A stretch of 64,000 bases of DNA, from the NCBI RefSeq assembly GCF_051466335.1, contig NZ_CP195793.1, forward strand, positions 3,472,001 through 3,536,000. Reading direction: 5' to 3'. The notes beneath the pieces were generated by a model. The model had not been told where the DNA came from. It saw only the letters and a list, made by a program, of their open reading frames with translations, and ran no database searches. Below are positions 54,654 to 63,502 of this stretch, piece after piece. The DNA comes from Planctomicrobium sp051466335 (GTDB lineage: Bacteria > Planctomycetota > Planctomycetia > Planctomycetales > Planctomycetaceae). How positions within the stretch are numbered: position 1 is the stretch's first letter; each line of letters starts with the position of its first letter. The position numbers and the translations under genes were made by a program.

Positions 54654-55505
54654 TCAATTCACAGCCCGATCTCGGCGGGTCACCCAGATATCAATGGCGA
54701 GACAACCGATTGCGAAAACGGCTGTGACAGTCAGACAGACCCAAAATGGAGGAAGCATGCTGACGGACGCCGGATCTGAACTCAAAACTCGACGCAGTCC
54801 TGCGACACCGTACGTCAGAGGATTCAATGCCATGACCCAAGAGAGCCAGACACTTTGATTGCCGGGAAAAAACGCTCCTGACAACAGCCACATGGGAAGC
54901 AGGACGACGCTCATCACACCGTGGTAACCCTGAATCGAGTCGATCTTCCACGCGAAGAGATACCCCAGGGCGCAAAGCCCCAAAGAGATCAACGCCAGAA
55001 AGAGCACTGCTCCCAACACGTTCAGAAGCGAAACATCCAGAGTAATCGGTGGAGCGAGTCCCACAAAGTACATGAGCGGAGCAATCGCGATGAACGCGAG
55101 CGCCTGAAACATCGACAGCACGGTGCCGCCAAGCACTTTTCCAAGTACGATCGAGGAACGTGGAACAGGAGCAACAAGAACTCCCTGCATGAATCCTTCA
55201 TTACGATCCTGAATCACCGAGATCGAGGAAAAGATCGAAGTGAACAGCACGATCATCACAGCGATTCCGGGGAGGAAGTATTCCTGAAAGGAGACTCCGC
55301 TCGTGGCGTCGCCGCTGTTCAACTGGAAAGACCCAGCCAGGCCAGCGCCGAAGAGCACCCAGAAAATGATCGGTTGAACGATTGAACTCATCACGCGTGA
55401 TCGTTGACGCAGAAACCGGACGACTTCACGAACAATGAGCGTGTAAGAAGACCACAACCATGCATTGGAAGTGTGTGGTGTCGTGTTCGCGGCAGAATTA
55501 GTCAT
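54654..55505 (-). CDS. ABC-2 type transporter permease
   Basis: 283 residues from ATG 55505 (GAGG 5 nt upstream), overlapping the ATPase gene by 8 bp. Six hydrophobic segments fit the ABC-2 family: VQPIIFWVLFGAGLAGSF, YFLPGIAVMIVLFTSIFSSISVI, then a QDRNEGFMQGVLVAPVPRSSIVLGK cytosolic region, and three or four more helices including MWLLSGAFFPG. Such permeases export drugs, lipids or polysaccharides. Its place in an oxidase cluster suggests export of a cofactor or copper-linked compound, which is inference. Confidence 0.85.
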   Translation of the reverse strand: MTNSAANTTPHTSNAWLWSSYTLIVREVVRFLRQRSRVMSSIVQPIIFWVLFGAGLAGSFQLNSGDATSGVSFQEYFLPGIAVMIVLFTSIFSSISVIQDRNEGFMQGVLVAPVPRSSIVLGKVLGGTVLSMFQALAFIAIAPLMYFVGLAPPITLDVSLLNVLGAVLFLALISLGLCALGYLFAWKIDSIQGYHGVMSVVLLPMWLLSGAFFPGNQSVWLSWVMALNPLTYGVAGLRRVLSSDPASVSMLPPFWVCLTVTAVFAIGCLAIDIWVTRRDRAVN

Positions 55506-56469
55506 GTGAGCCTCGCTTCTTCTTTTTCTTTTTGTTCGTTTCCTCAGGCTCAACATTGGCCAGTCCACGACCAGTCAATTTGATGAAGACGTCTTCGAGG
55601 GTCGGCTTTCCGAGTGTCAGTGCTCGGAACTCACCGGGAAAGGCAGAAGCGATTTCTGCGAGTAACTCGTGCCCACGCTCCCGTTCGATTCGCAGTGAAT
55701 CAGCAAAACGATTGACTGTCAGCCCGAACTTCTCCTGAAGACGGGTTGCGAGCTGATCCGGTTGATCAGACTGAATCGTCAGGCTGTCCCCACCAACCAT
55801 CGATCGAAGTTCATCCGGTCTCCCAGCTGCAATCAACTTGCCACTATCCAAAATCGCCAGACGGGAGCAACGATCTGCTTCTTCCATCAGGTGAGTGGTC
55901 ACCAGAATTGTGATTCCGTCCGATTGACGAAGTGACGTCAGCACCTTCCAGAGATCATGTCGCGCACTGGGGTCGAGTCCGGTACTTGGCTCATCGAGTA
56001 AAAGGAGCTTCGGACCATGTAAAAGGCATTTGGCGATCTCAACGCGGCGCTTCAGTCCTCCTGAGAGTTTCTCAGCGAAATCATTCGCTCGATCGGAAAC
56101 TCCCAATTGCTCCATCACTTCGTCACAACGTCGTTTCAACGTCTGACCGAAGAGCCCGTAGAGATGCCCCTGATGGACGAGGTTCTCCTTCACGGTGAGC
56201 TTGATATCGAGACTTGGGGCCTGGAATGTCACGCCGATCTGGCGACGGACACCATCGGGATCGCTCCCGACGCTGTGATCCATAATGCTGGCAGAGCCAT
56301 TCTGGATCGGCAACAACGTCGACAGAATGCGGAAGAGAGTCGTCTTACCGCTTCCGTTCGGCCCAAGAAGTCCGAAGATCTCTCCTTGCCCGACTTCAAA
56401 ACTGACTCCCGCGAGGGCGACCCGTTCGCTGTAGCGGTACTCCAATTGTTCAACAACAACTGCATGCAT
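55498..56469 (-). CDS. ABC transporter ATP-binding protein
   Basis: 323 residues from ATG 56469; the frame is open to 56610. Walker A is GPNGSGKT, the signature is LSGGLKRRVEIA, Walker B is LLLLDEPSTGLDP and the switch His is in TTHLMEEAD. It energises the adjacent ABC-2 permease, with which it overlaps by 8 bp. The C-terminus ends in a Lys-rich tail (TNKKKKKKRGSHD). Together they resemble DrrAB/NodIJ-type exporters. Confidence 0.9.
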   Translation of the reverse strand: MHAVVVEQLEYRYSERVALAGVSFEVGQGEIFGLLGPNGSGKTTLFRILSTLLPIQNGSASIMDHSVGSDPDGVRRQIGVTFQAPSLDIKLTVKENLVHQGHLYGLFGQTLKRRCDEVMEQLGVSDRANDFAEKLSGGLKRRVEIAKCLLHGPKLLLLDEPSTGLDPSARHDLWKVLTSLRQSDGITILVTTHLMEEADRCSRLAILDSGKLIAAGRPDELRSMVGGDSLTIQSDQPDQLATRLQEKFGLTVNRFADSLRIERERGHELLAEIASAFPGEFRALTLGKPTLEDVFIKLTGRGLANVEPEETNKKKKKKRGSHD

Positions 56470-56738
56470 GGCAGCTCGTTTCAGTCTAATTTCGTGAATC
56501 CAGGGATGAATGTGCAGGAACTCATCGTGGATGCAGTGACAACAATCGGCATCAACCCTCAATATCGAACTCACGGAGTTACTCCGAGACTCGTATTGGC
56601 TGAGATGCACCCTGCTATTTTAGCTGTTTCCCGGGTTGGGCGTTACGAACGCGACGCACTAATTGCCCGGTTTCTCAGTATTTGAGTACGTCAATTCCCG
56701 AAGAGAACGCAATGTAATTGGGGACCGACCAATGTGTG

Positions 56739-57128
56739 TTACGGCGCAGGACTAACACCATCAGCAGGTGCCTCGACGACCCCAGCCTTGGCTCGATGAG
56801 CACGAGCTTGCGGGGAGTCGTCGGTGTAGTACTCCATCGCAATATCGGGGGCTAATGCAATCACCAGACCGACAGCCAGTATAGCGGTAGGGGCGAGAAT
56901 CAGAAATTTCCATTTCCCCTCGAACTTCAGGTGCATGAAGTAAGTCATGACGAAGATTGCTTTCGCAACAGCAACCGCCAAGACCAGAACTACGAGCAGA
57001 ATCGGGGAAAGATGGATCAGATCCAGCGCTACCGAGAATGCAGTGCAAAGGCAGAGTGCAAGAAAGATCGAGAAGTACTTCACGTTCGGATGTGATTCGT
57101 GAGGTTCCTGTCCAGAGATGTGAACCAT
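56739..57128 (-). CDS. cytochrome c oxidase subunit IV family protein
   Basis: 129 residues with three hydrophobic helices (about 18-40, 42-64, 72-95) and the family pattern KAIFVMTYFMHLKFEGKWK, as in bacterial subunit IV (CyoD/CtaF-like). It is a non-catalytic stabilising subunit. The C-terminal 30 residues are Ala/Pro-rich. It follows the subunit III gene by 103 bp on the same strand. Confidence 0.87.
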   Translation of the reverse strand: MVHISGQEPHESHPNVKYFSIFLALCLCTAFSVALDLIHLSPILLVVLVLAVAVAKAIFVMTYFMHLKFEGKWKFLILAPTAILAVGLVIALAPDIAMEYYTDDSPQARAHRAKAGVVEAPADGVSPAP

Positions 57129-57230
57129 TATTCTGCCTCGCTGCCCGTTAGACTCGATCAGAAGACTTTAAAAGCTGTCTGACTACTTTTGTGGGTGATT
57201 GAAAAGGTCGCGCGGACCGACGCGATTGCT

Positions 57231-58418
57231 CTAGATATTACCCGGGATGATGTACAACAACGGAAACAGGAAGATCCAGACAAGATCGACAAAGTGCCAG
57301 TAAAGCCCGGAGTTTTCGACCCAGTTCGACCATTTTGCACTCAGGTTGGGCCCCTGCAGCAGCACGACTAGAAATAGGATCATGCCGACCACGACGTGAA
57401 TCGCATGGAAGCCTGTCATGAGAAAATAAGTCGAGGCGAACAAGTTCCCGTAGACGATCGGCTTATGGAGATCGACAGAACCAAGTAGCTCGCCATACGT
57501 GGACGTTTCAGACTTCACGTCAGTTTTTTCAAGCACGGTCCACTTGCCCGCCGCATCACGGATGGCAAGTTGTCCGGGATGCACTTCAGGAAAGTGCATC
57601 GCTTCGTGTCCATCTGCCGAATCTGAGTGATCGTTCGACTTCTCTTCGGCAGGATGATGACCATGAAGTGATTTCAGCACAGATGGAGTCACCAACACTC
57701 CGGACAACTCTCCCTGAGTCGTTTCCAGCGTTGCAAGATGTCGTAAATCAAAGATCCGCTGCTGAGCCTCGGCGAATGTGAGTCGGTTGGCTCCGACGTC
57801 GTCACGGTACTTGTTGAACTCAACATTGAGATCTGTCCATGCTTTCGCAAGCGCCGCCCGTTTCGCGTTGTCGCTGTCGACCTCGGCAGCCAATGTGACT
57901 TCCTTGATGTGGGGAGCCTCACTTCCAGGAACGATCTGATTCAGGGTGCGATTCATCTGGTTGCCCCAGTCATCGCGCAGCATGCGGACTGCCTGCAAAT
58001 CTGTTTCCGGGATCATTCCGGGAATAATGCGGTGCTCGAATTTGCCGTAATACTCGATCCCTTTGATCCCCAAAAACAGGCATGCGCACAGGAAGGTCAG
58101 CATGACCATGTCCCAGGCTTTCTGGAACTTTCCGGCAGCCATAGCTTCATGTGCGAGCACGACGAAGTAGCTGCTCGTCAACAGAACAAAGGTATTCAGT
58201 CCGCCGGCCCAGATCTTGATGTGGGTGTCTTCACTGCTCGTCGGCCATCCGGGAGACCCGAAGTAAAGCACGATATAGCTGCCAATGAAGGCTGTGAAAA
58301 ACATAATCTCCGTCCCGAGGAACAGCCACATCCCGAGCTTGGCATTGGAAATGGGCAACCCCATTCTCAAAGCTGGAGCCCGCTGTGTATGTGCTTGGTG
58401 CGGTACTGATTGTGACAT
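57231..58418 (-). CDS. cytochrome c oxidase subunit III with large insertion
   Basis: 395 residues from ATG 58418. The helices match subunit III: KLGMWLFLGTEIMFFTAFIGSY (28-50), NTFVLLTSSYFVVLAHEA (75-93), a third near 104-120 ending GIKGIEYYGKF, then ASTYFLMTGFHAIHVVVGM (328-346) and YWHFVDLVWIFLFPLLYI (373-390). Between about 135 and 318 lies a ~180-residue soluble insertion with Asp/Lys-rich helices and a His-rich stretch near 252-280 (LHGHHPAEE, HEAMHFPEVH). Without it, the protein would be normal length. Confidence 0.9.
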   Translation of the reverse strand: MSQSVPHQAHTQRAPALRMGLPISNAKLGMWLFLGTEIMFFTAFIGSYIVLYFGSPGWPTSSEDTHIKIWAGGLNTFVLLTSSYFVVLAHEAMAAGKFQKAWDMVMLTFLCACLFLGIKGIEYYGKFEHRIIPGMIPETDLQAVRMLRDDWGNQMNRTLNQIVPGSEAPHIKEVTLAAEVDSDNAKRAALAKAWTDLNVEFNKYRDDVGANRLTFAEAQQRIFDLRHLATLETTQGELSGVLVTPSVLKSLHGHHPAEEKSNDHSDSADGHEAMHFPEVHPGQLAIRDAAGKWTVLEKTDVKSETSTYGELLGSVDLHKPIVYGNLFASTYFLMTGFHAIHVVVGMILFLVVLLQGPNLSAKWSNWVENSGLYWHFVDLVWIFLFPLLYIIPGNI

Positions 58419-58520
58419 GGCTTTCAAAACCTCTTAAGCAGCCGGGGCCGCATCATTCGCTAGCGTTCTGCAACGCACGATATCTGGCTGGATCGATCAC
58501 TGCGTAAACAATGACAGATT

Positions 58521-59468
58521 TCAGAGCATCAATCTCAGGTGATCGAGTGTCAGAATGAACATCACACCTGGAAGGTATGCGAACGAAATCCATAGAACCG
58601 ATCGGGCTCGCGCCAGACTTTCTTCCTGTTGAAAACGGAACGACGACCATGCGTACCACAGTCCGAGGATCACCGCGACTGTTCCATAGATGTCGCCGGA
58701 CAGTCCGAGGCGAACGGGGAGCAGACTGACGGGGATCAATACCAACGAGTATGCAAAAGCAACGACCCCGATAATTCCGGGACGACCACGACCGGGGATC
58801 ATGTACAGGCCAGCGTTTTCGTACTGGTCGCGATAAATCCATGCAATCGCAAGGAAGTGAGGGAACTGCCAGACGAACAGAATCGCAAACAGGCTGAATG
58901 CACCCCAGTCGAGTTGTCCACCCGCAGCGGTCCAACCGAGAACGGGAGGAAGTGCCCCCGGAACGGCACCGACAACAGTGCAGAACGGAGTGTATCGTTT
59001 CAGTGGGGTATAGCAGGCGGCATACAGGAACGTCGTTGCCAGAGTCAGCCAAGCTGTCAGCGCATTGACGAAGACGATCAGGTAAGCGAAAGAAATAACG
59101 GTACAGACACTTGCAATCAGGAACACTTCCAACGAAGTGAGCCGCTCTGAAGGAAGCGGTCGATTCTGAGTTCGGGTCATCAACCGATCGGTGTTTCGTT
59201 CAACAAGCTGATTAAACGAACTTGAAGCAACAATCGCCAGAAACACACCAACGCAGGTATGAAGCAACGGCTTCAGGTGATATCCCCCCTGACTGGCCAG
59301 CAGATAGCCGACGGTCACGGCGAACAAAACCATGATCGCAATGCGTGGCTTGGCGAGTTGCGAATACGCCGCGAGTCGCGCCCGGACCAGTTCACGGTAC
59401 GTCGGCCGAAAGGACGTCTCTTCGACACCGGACTGAGCAGTTGAAACCGGGGTTGCGATGGAATTCAT
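58521..59468 (-). CDS. ctaB: protoheme IX farnesyltransferase (heme O synthase)
   Basis: 315 residues. The UbiA-type aspartate-rich motifs are NQLVERNTDRLMTRTQNRP and YRDQYENAG, with multiple membrane helices. It adds a farnesyl group to heme b to give heme O, which CtaA then oxidises. The start codon overlaps the ctaA stop by ATGA, so the two are translationally coupled. The frame remains open upstream but inside ctaA. Confidence 0.95.
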   Translation of the reverse strand: MNSIATPVSTAQSGVEETSFRPTYRELVRARLAAYSQLAKPRIAIMVLFAVTVGYLLASQGGYHLKPLLHTCVGVFLAIVASSSFNQLVERNTDRLMTRTQNRPLPSERLTSLEVFLIASVCTVISFAYLIVFVNALTAWLTLATTFLYAACYTPLKRYTPFCTVVGAVPGALPPVLGWTAAGGQLDWGAFSLFAILFVWQFPHFLAIAWIYRDQYENAGLYMIPGRGRPGIIGVVAFAYSLVLIPVSLLPVRLGLSGDIYGTVAVILGLWYAWSSFRFQQEESLARARSVLWISFAYLPGVMFILTLDHLRLML

Positions 59469-60448
59469 TGGACACCTCCGACTTGCAGTTTCCCCGGCGT
59501 TTGACGCGCGACCCCCTGTGATTGGGGGGCTGGCTGTGCCGAAACCTGCGACACTCGGAATACCTTTACAAGATGAACGACGGCGGTCATCAGGGTAATG
59601 ACACCCCAGACCATATGTGCTGTACGGATTGTGACTTGCTGAACCGAATCGACGACAGCGACGTAACCGGTGTATGCAAACCCATACTTCAGAACCCAGG
59701 TCGCGAGACCGAGTCCGACTTGACCAAAACCAACGAGTAGAAGGGCGATTCCCGACCAGCGAATCCAACTCACGTCCGACCTCAATGCCACGAAAGCGTT
59801 CCCGGTAAGGATCATCAACATCAACAGGCCGAGTCCGAGGTGTTCGTGGAGCCCTGTCCCTTTATGGCGGATCAGGCTGCCGTAAACGTATTGAAGAACC
59901 AACGACACGACGCAGAAGATCGCCATCGCTTTCAGCGTCCCGAGCTGTTGACGTGAACGAAGCGAATCCACTTTGAACCACTGCTTCACTGTGGCACAAA
60001 TCATCGTTCCCATGAGTGAAACAACGACCGCTGCGAAGATCCCGTGAAGCATCGCCAGGCCGCGTTCGTTTAACTGAACCCTGAAACCACCCAACAGTCC
60101 CTGAAGGATCACCCCGATCAGAATTGTGACCGACAAACTGCGAATCATCCATCGCCGGTCACTGGCAAATGTTGCGATCATCAGTGCGATCACCCACATT
60201 CCAATCAACATCCCTGCGAGACGATGACCATGCTCCAAAAACTTGCCCCAGTTGCTGGCGAAGTCCTGAAACCACGGGTACGTCACCATGAAATGACCAT
60301 CCGAAGTCGGCCAGTCCCTGAATGCCATCCCAGCATTCTTTGTCGTCGTCAATGCACCGAAGATCAGCGTCACCATTGCCACGAGGACAGTGGAGATCGC
60401 CAAAGCGTGAAGAAACGGTCGATAAGATTGGGACGATGGAGGGTTCAT
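59465..60448 (-). CDS. ctaA: heme A synthase (CtaA/COX15)
   Basis: 327 residues with about eight membrane helices. The conserved heme-binding histidines appear in FLEHGHRLAGM, MLHGIFAAVVV, GLHEHLGLG and IRTAHMVWG. TTKNAGMAFRDWPTSDG is typical of the family's N-terminal half. It converts heme O to heme A for the oxidase. The gene lies directly after ctaD and overlaps ctaB by 4 bp. Confidence 0.93.
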   Translation of the reverse strand: MNPPSSQSYRPFLHALAISTVLVAMVTLIFGALTTTKNAGMAFRDWPTSDGHFMVTYPWFQDFASNWGKFLEHGHRLAGMLIGMWVIALMIATFASDRRWMIRSLSVTILIGVILQGLLGGFRVQLNERGLAMLHGIFAAVVVSLMGTMICATVKQWFKVDSLRSRQQLGTLKAMAIFCVVSLVLQYVYGSLIRHKGTGLHEHLGLGLLMLMILTGNAFVALRSDVSWIRWSGIALLLVGFGQVGLGLATWVLKYGFAYTGYVAVVDSVQQVTIRTAHMVWGVITLMTAVVHLVKVFRVSQVSAQPAPQSQGVARQTPGKLQVGGVQ

Positions 60449-60543
60449 TATTCTGGTCGCGTGACTTTCGTTTTACCCGCGGCCCTGCTGGATGTCTGAC
60501 TCGTATTGGTCAAAAAATTGAAACGAATTCAGGAGCTTGCGTG

Positions 60544-62385
60544 TCAGCCAGTAACGGGCTTGGACTTCCGCTGGGGAGGTTCCCACTGCGGCCAGCTTTC
60601 AGCCTCATGATTGGGATCTGAGTATTCATACGGGCCGCGGTAACACACCGGTGGAATATCGAAGTTTCCATGCCCCGGAGGTGATGGTGCCGACCATTCG
60701 AGACCGTTCGCATCCCACGGGTTACGACCAGCCTTCTTCCCGCAGAACCAACTTCCAACAAAGTTGAAAATCAAAATGAACTGCGCGATCCCCATGATGA
60801 ACGCACAGATCGTCATGAACTGGTTCATCGGGAGCAAATGTTCGAGATATGGATGCAGGTAAGGATCCGCATAGCGGCGTGGCATCCCGCCGATCCCCAG
60901 AAGGTGCATCGGGAAGAATGTGCCGTTGAAGCCCACGAATGTCAGGAAAAAGTGAATCTGTCCCCATGTGTCGGACATCATTCGCCCAAACATTTTGGGA
61001 TACCAGAAATGAATCCCAGCGAAGACTCCGAACAGAGTTGCTCCGAACAGCACATAGTGGAAGTGGGCAACAATGAAGTACGTGTCGTGAATGTAGATGT
61101 CGACCGGGACCGCTGCCATGAAGATCCCGGAGAGTCCACCGACGATGAACATGGAAACAAACGCGACGCAGTTCAGGAAGACTGTATTCCAGACGGGACG
61201 GCCTCCCCAGATCGTGCCGATCCAGTTGAAGACCTTGACCGCTGATGGAAGCGCGATCATCACGGTCGAGACCATAAAGGTCATACCGAGCGCGGGGTTC
61301 ATCCCCGAAGTAAACATGTGGTGACCCCAAACGATAAAACCGAGGCCAGCAATTGCAGCGAGGGAGTAAACCATCGGCTTGTAACCAAAAATCGGCTTAC
61401 GACACATGCACGCGAGCATGTCCGATACCATTCCCATCGCTGGTAGCAGCATGATGTATACTGCGGGGTGCGAGTAAAACCAAAACAGATGCTGCCAAAG
61501 GAGCGGTTGCCCCCCGCCGATCGTCGGAGCAGCATTGTTCACAACCAAGCCAGCAGGGACAAAGAAACAGGTCCCGAAAACTCGATCCGACAACAGCATG
61601 AACCCTGCAGCGGTCAACACAGGAAGTGCAAACGCCTGCAGAATTGCAGTGATGAACATCGACCAGATTGTCAGCGGCATCCGGAACAACGTCATCCCAG
61701 GAGCCCGCATATTAATGATGGTGGTCATATAGTTGATGGATCCCATCATCGATGAAAATCCAACGAAAGTGACCGCCATTAGCCACCATGTTTGAGCGGC
61801 TTCAGAGCCCGGAGATGCATGCGAAATGGCAGACAGTGTCGGGTATGAAGTCCATCCCCCCGCAGCCCCCGCGTTCATTCCACCACGGGTTCCAGCAGCT
61901 TCTCCGCCCAGTCCCATCGCTAGAGCAAAACAGAAGATTGCGGGCCACATGAACCAGTAGCTCAGGGCGTTCAAAGTCGGGAATGCCATATCATCCGCGC
62001 CAATCATCAGCGGGATGAGGAAGTTTCCAAATGCCCCTGCCAGCACCGGAATGATGACCAAAAAGATCATGACCGTCGCGTGCATCGTGAAGAGCATCGT
62101 GTAGAACTCGGGAGTGATCGTCCCCCCCATCGCAACGTTCTTGGCAATGAGCTGACCGAAGATGGGCATCTCCTGCCAGGGAAAAGCAAGCTGCCAACGA
62201 ATCCCCAGCGCAAGCGCACCCCCGACGATCAGCATCAGCATCGTCGTAATGAGGAACTGGATGCCGATCACCTTATGGTCGGTCGAAAAATTGAAGATCT
62301 GTTTCAGCAACGAGAGCCTGCCCAACTCCCCGGAGGAGTGGTGGCATTCCGCGCCTGTTTCAGAATTGACTGCAATCGAACTCAC
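60544..62385 (-). CDS. ctaD: cytochrome c oxidase subunit I, A2-type
   Basis: 613 residues from GTG 62385 (GAGGG 6 nt upstream). All metal ligands are visible: His102 (heme a, MHATVMIF), His306 and Tyr310 in YSHPAVY (CuB and cross-linked Tyr), His355-His356 in GHHMF, and His441 and His443 in VAHFHY. The YSHPAV motif, lacking the Glu of GHPEV, marks the A2 subfamily of heme-copper oxidases with Tyr-Ser in the D-channel. It is the catalytic subunit, reducing oxygen to water and pumping protons. Confidence 0.97.
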   Translation of the reverse strand: MSSIAVNSETGAECHHSSGELGRLSLLKQIFNFSTDHKVIGIQFLITTMLMLIVGGALALGIRWQLAFPWQEMPIFGQLIAKNVAMGGTITPEFYTMLFTMHATVMIFLVIIPVLAGAFGNFLIPLMIGADDMAFPTLNALSYWFMWPAIFCFALAMGLGGEAAGTRGGMNAGAAGGWTSYPTLSAISHASPGSEAAQTWWLMAVTFVGFSSMMGSINYMTTIINMRAPGMTLFRMPLTIWSMFITAILQAFALPVLTAAGFMLLSDRVFGTCFFVPAGLVVNNAAPTIGGGQPLLWQHLFWFYSHPAVYIMLLPAMGMVSDMLACMCRKPIFGYKPMVYSLAAIAGLGFIVWGHHMFTSGMNPALGMTFMVSTVMIALPSAVKVFNWIGTIWGGRPVWNTVFLNCVAFVSMFIVGGLSGIFMAAVPVDIYIHDTYFIVAHFHYVLFGATLFGVFAGIHFWYPKMFGRMMSDTWGQIHFFLTFVGFNGTFFPMHLLGIGGMPRRYADPYLHPYLEHLLPMNQFMTICAFIMGIAQFILIFNFVGSWFCGKKAGRNPWDANGLEWSAPSPPGHGNFDIPPVCYRGPYEYSDPNHEAESWPQWEPPQRKSKPVTG

Positions 62386-62445
62386 GATGGACCCTCATGA
62401 ACGCGAACCGATGAAGGCCGCGGCAATCTTTAGTTGTACTCGTTT

Positions 62446-63321
62446 TTACTCTTCAACCTGAGTTGAGTTCTCTGCAACTCCATCGAAATTTTGTGAAGCA
62501 TGAAGACCTCGGAGGTACTTCAAAAAGTCTTCCTCTGACTGTGCAATGAAGCGGGCCTTCATCTTGTAATGCCCCCATCCACAGAGTTCAGCACAGACAA
62601 GTGCGTACTCACGGGGTTGGCTCGCTTCAAACCAGACAGGAATCGCCAGTCCGGGGACCGCATCCTGCTTGATGCGAAGTTCTGGCAAAAAGAAGGAATG
62701 CTGAACGTCTTCTGATTTCAAGTTGATCATCACTGGTGAACCTGCGGGGAGATGCAGATCGTTCACAGCGTAGAGATCAGTCGGTTGAGGTTCGGACATC
62801 AGTGGCAGCAATTTTCCATCCGCATCGAATCCCGGATAGCGAATTCGCCATTCGAATTGCCGCGCCGTGACTTCAGCGAGTGCCACGCTATCACTGGCGG
62901 AACGCTTCTGCTCCAGTCGTTCCAGGAGCTGAACCATCCCAAGTTTTGGGAAAGAACCTTTCACACGGAACTCGGTCCAGACGCCGAGTTGATACAACGC
63001 AATGAAAAGCAGAACGAGCGCTGGAACCGTACTCCAGATGACTTCGAGAGTGTGACTCCCGTGTGAAAACCAGACTTTCGTTTCTGCTCCCGGTTCGGTG
63101 CGGCGGGCACCGGTGAACAGCACATAAGCAAGAGCCACCTGAGTTCCGACGAATGTAATCGTGCAGATCGCCAGAATGAGATAGAAGAGGTCGTCAATCT
63201 TCTGCCCCAATGGTGACGCTGATGGACCAGGAAACCACCAACCCATCGATGGAGCGATAGCGCAGACCACGATTGCGAGGATCGGCCAGAAGGCAAAAAA
63301 CAGACACCAGAACCACTTCAC
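62446..63321 (-). CDS. coxB: cytochrome c oxidase subunit II
   Basis: 291 residues from GTG 63321, supported by GAAGG 8 nt upstream; the TTG at 63336 is a weaker alternative. Two membrane helices (about 5-26, 44-70, with another near 93-113) are followed by the cupredoxin domain. The CuA site is complete: His208 in VQHSFFLP and Cys243, Glu245, Cys247, His251, Met254 in CAELCGWGHYKM. It receives electrons from cytochrome c. It precedes ctaD by 60 bp. Confidence 0.94.
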   Translation of the reverse strand: MKWFWCLFFAFWPILAIVVCAIAPSMGWWFPGPSASPLGQKIDDLFYLILAICTITFVGTQVALAYVLFTGARRTEPGAETKVWFSHGSHTLEVIWSTVPALVLLFIALYQLGVWTEFRVKGSFPKLGMVQLLERLEQKRSASDSVALAEVTARQFEWRIRYPGFDADGKLLPLMSEPQPTDLYAVNDLHLPAGSPVMINLKSEDVQHSFFLPELRIKQDAVPGLAIPVWFEASQPREYALVCAELCGWGHYKMKARFIAQSEEDFLKYLRGLHASQNFDGVAENSTQVEE

Positions 63322-63502
63322 GTCTTTGACCTTCAATGAGGAATCAGAGTACAGAAGGCAGCGGACTTCACAGTCTTTGTTTCGTCTCCGCCTGACTCCT
63401 TGTTCCTGTCAACTATTCGATTTTCAAAGCAATCCTGGTTGCGTGTCAGAGGCGGCCCGCTTCCATGATCACAGAAAACTTCAATCAGCCCTGCATCAAC
63501 TC

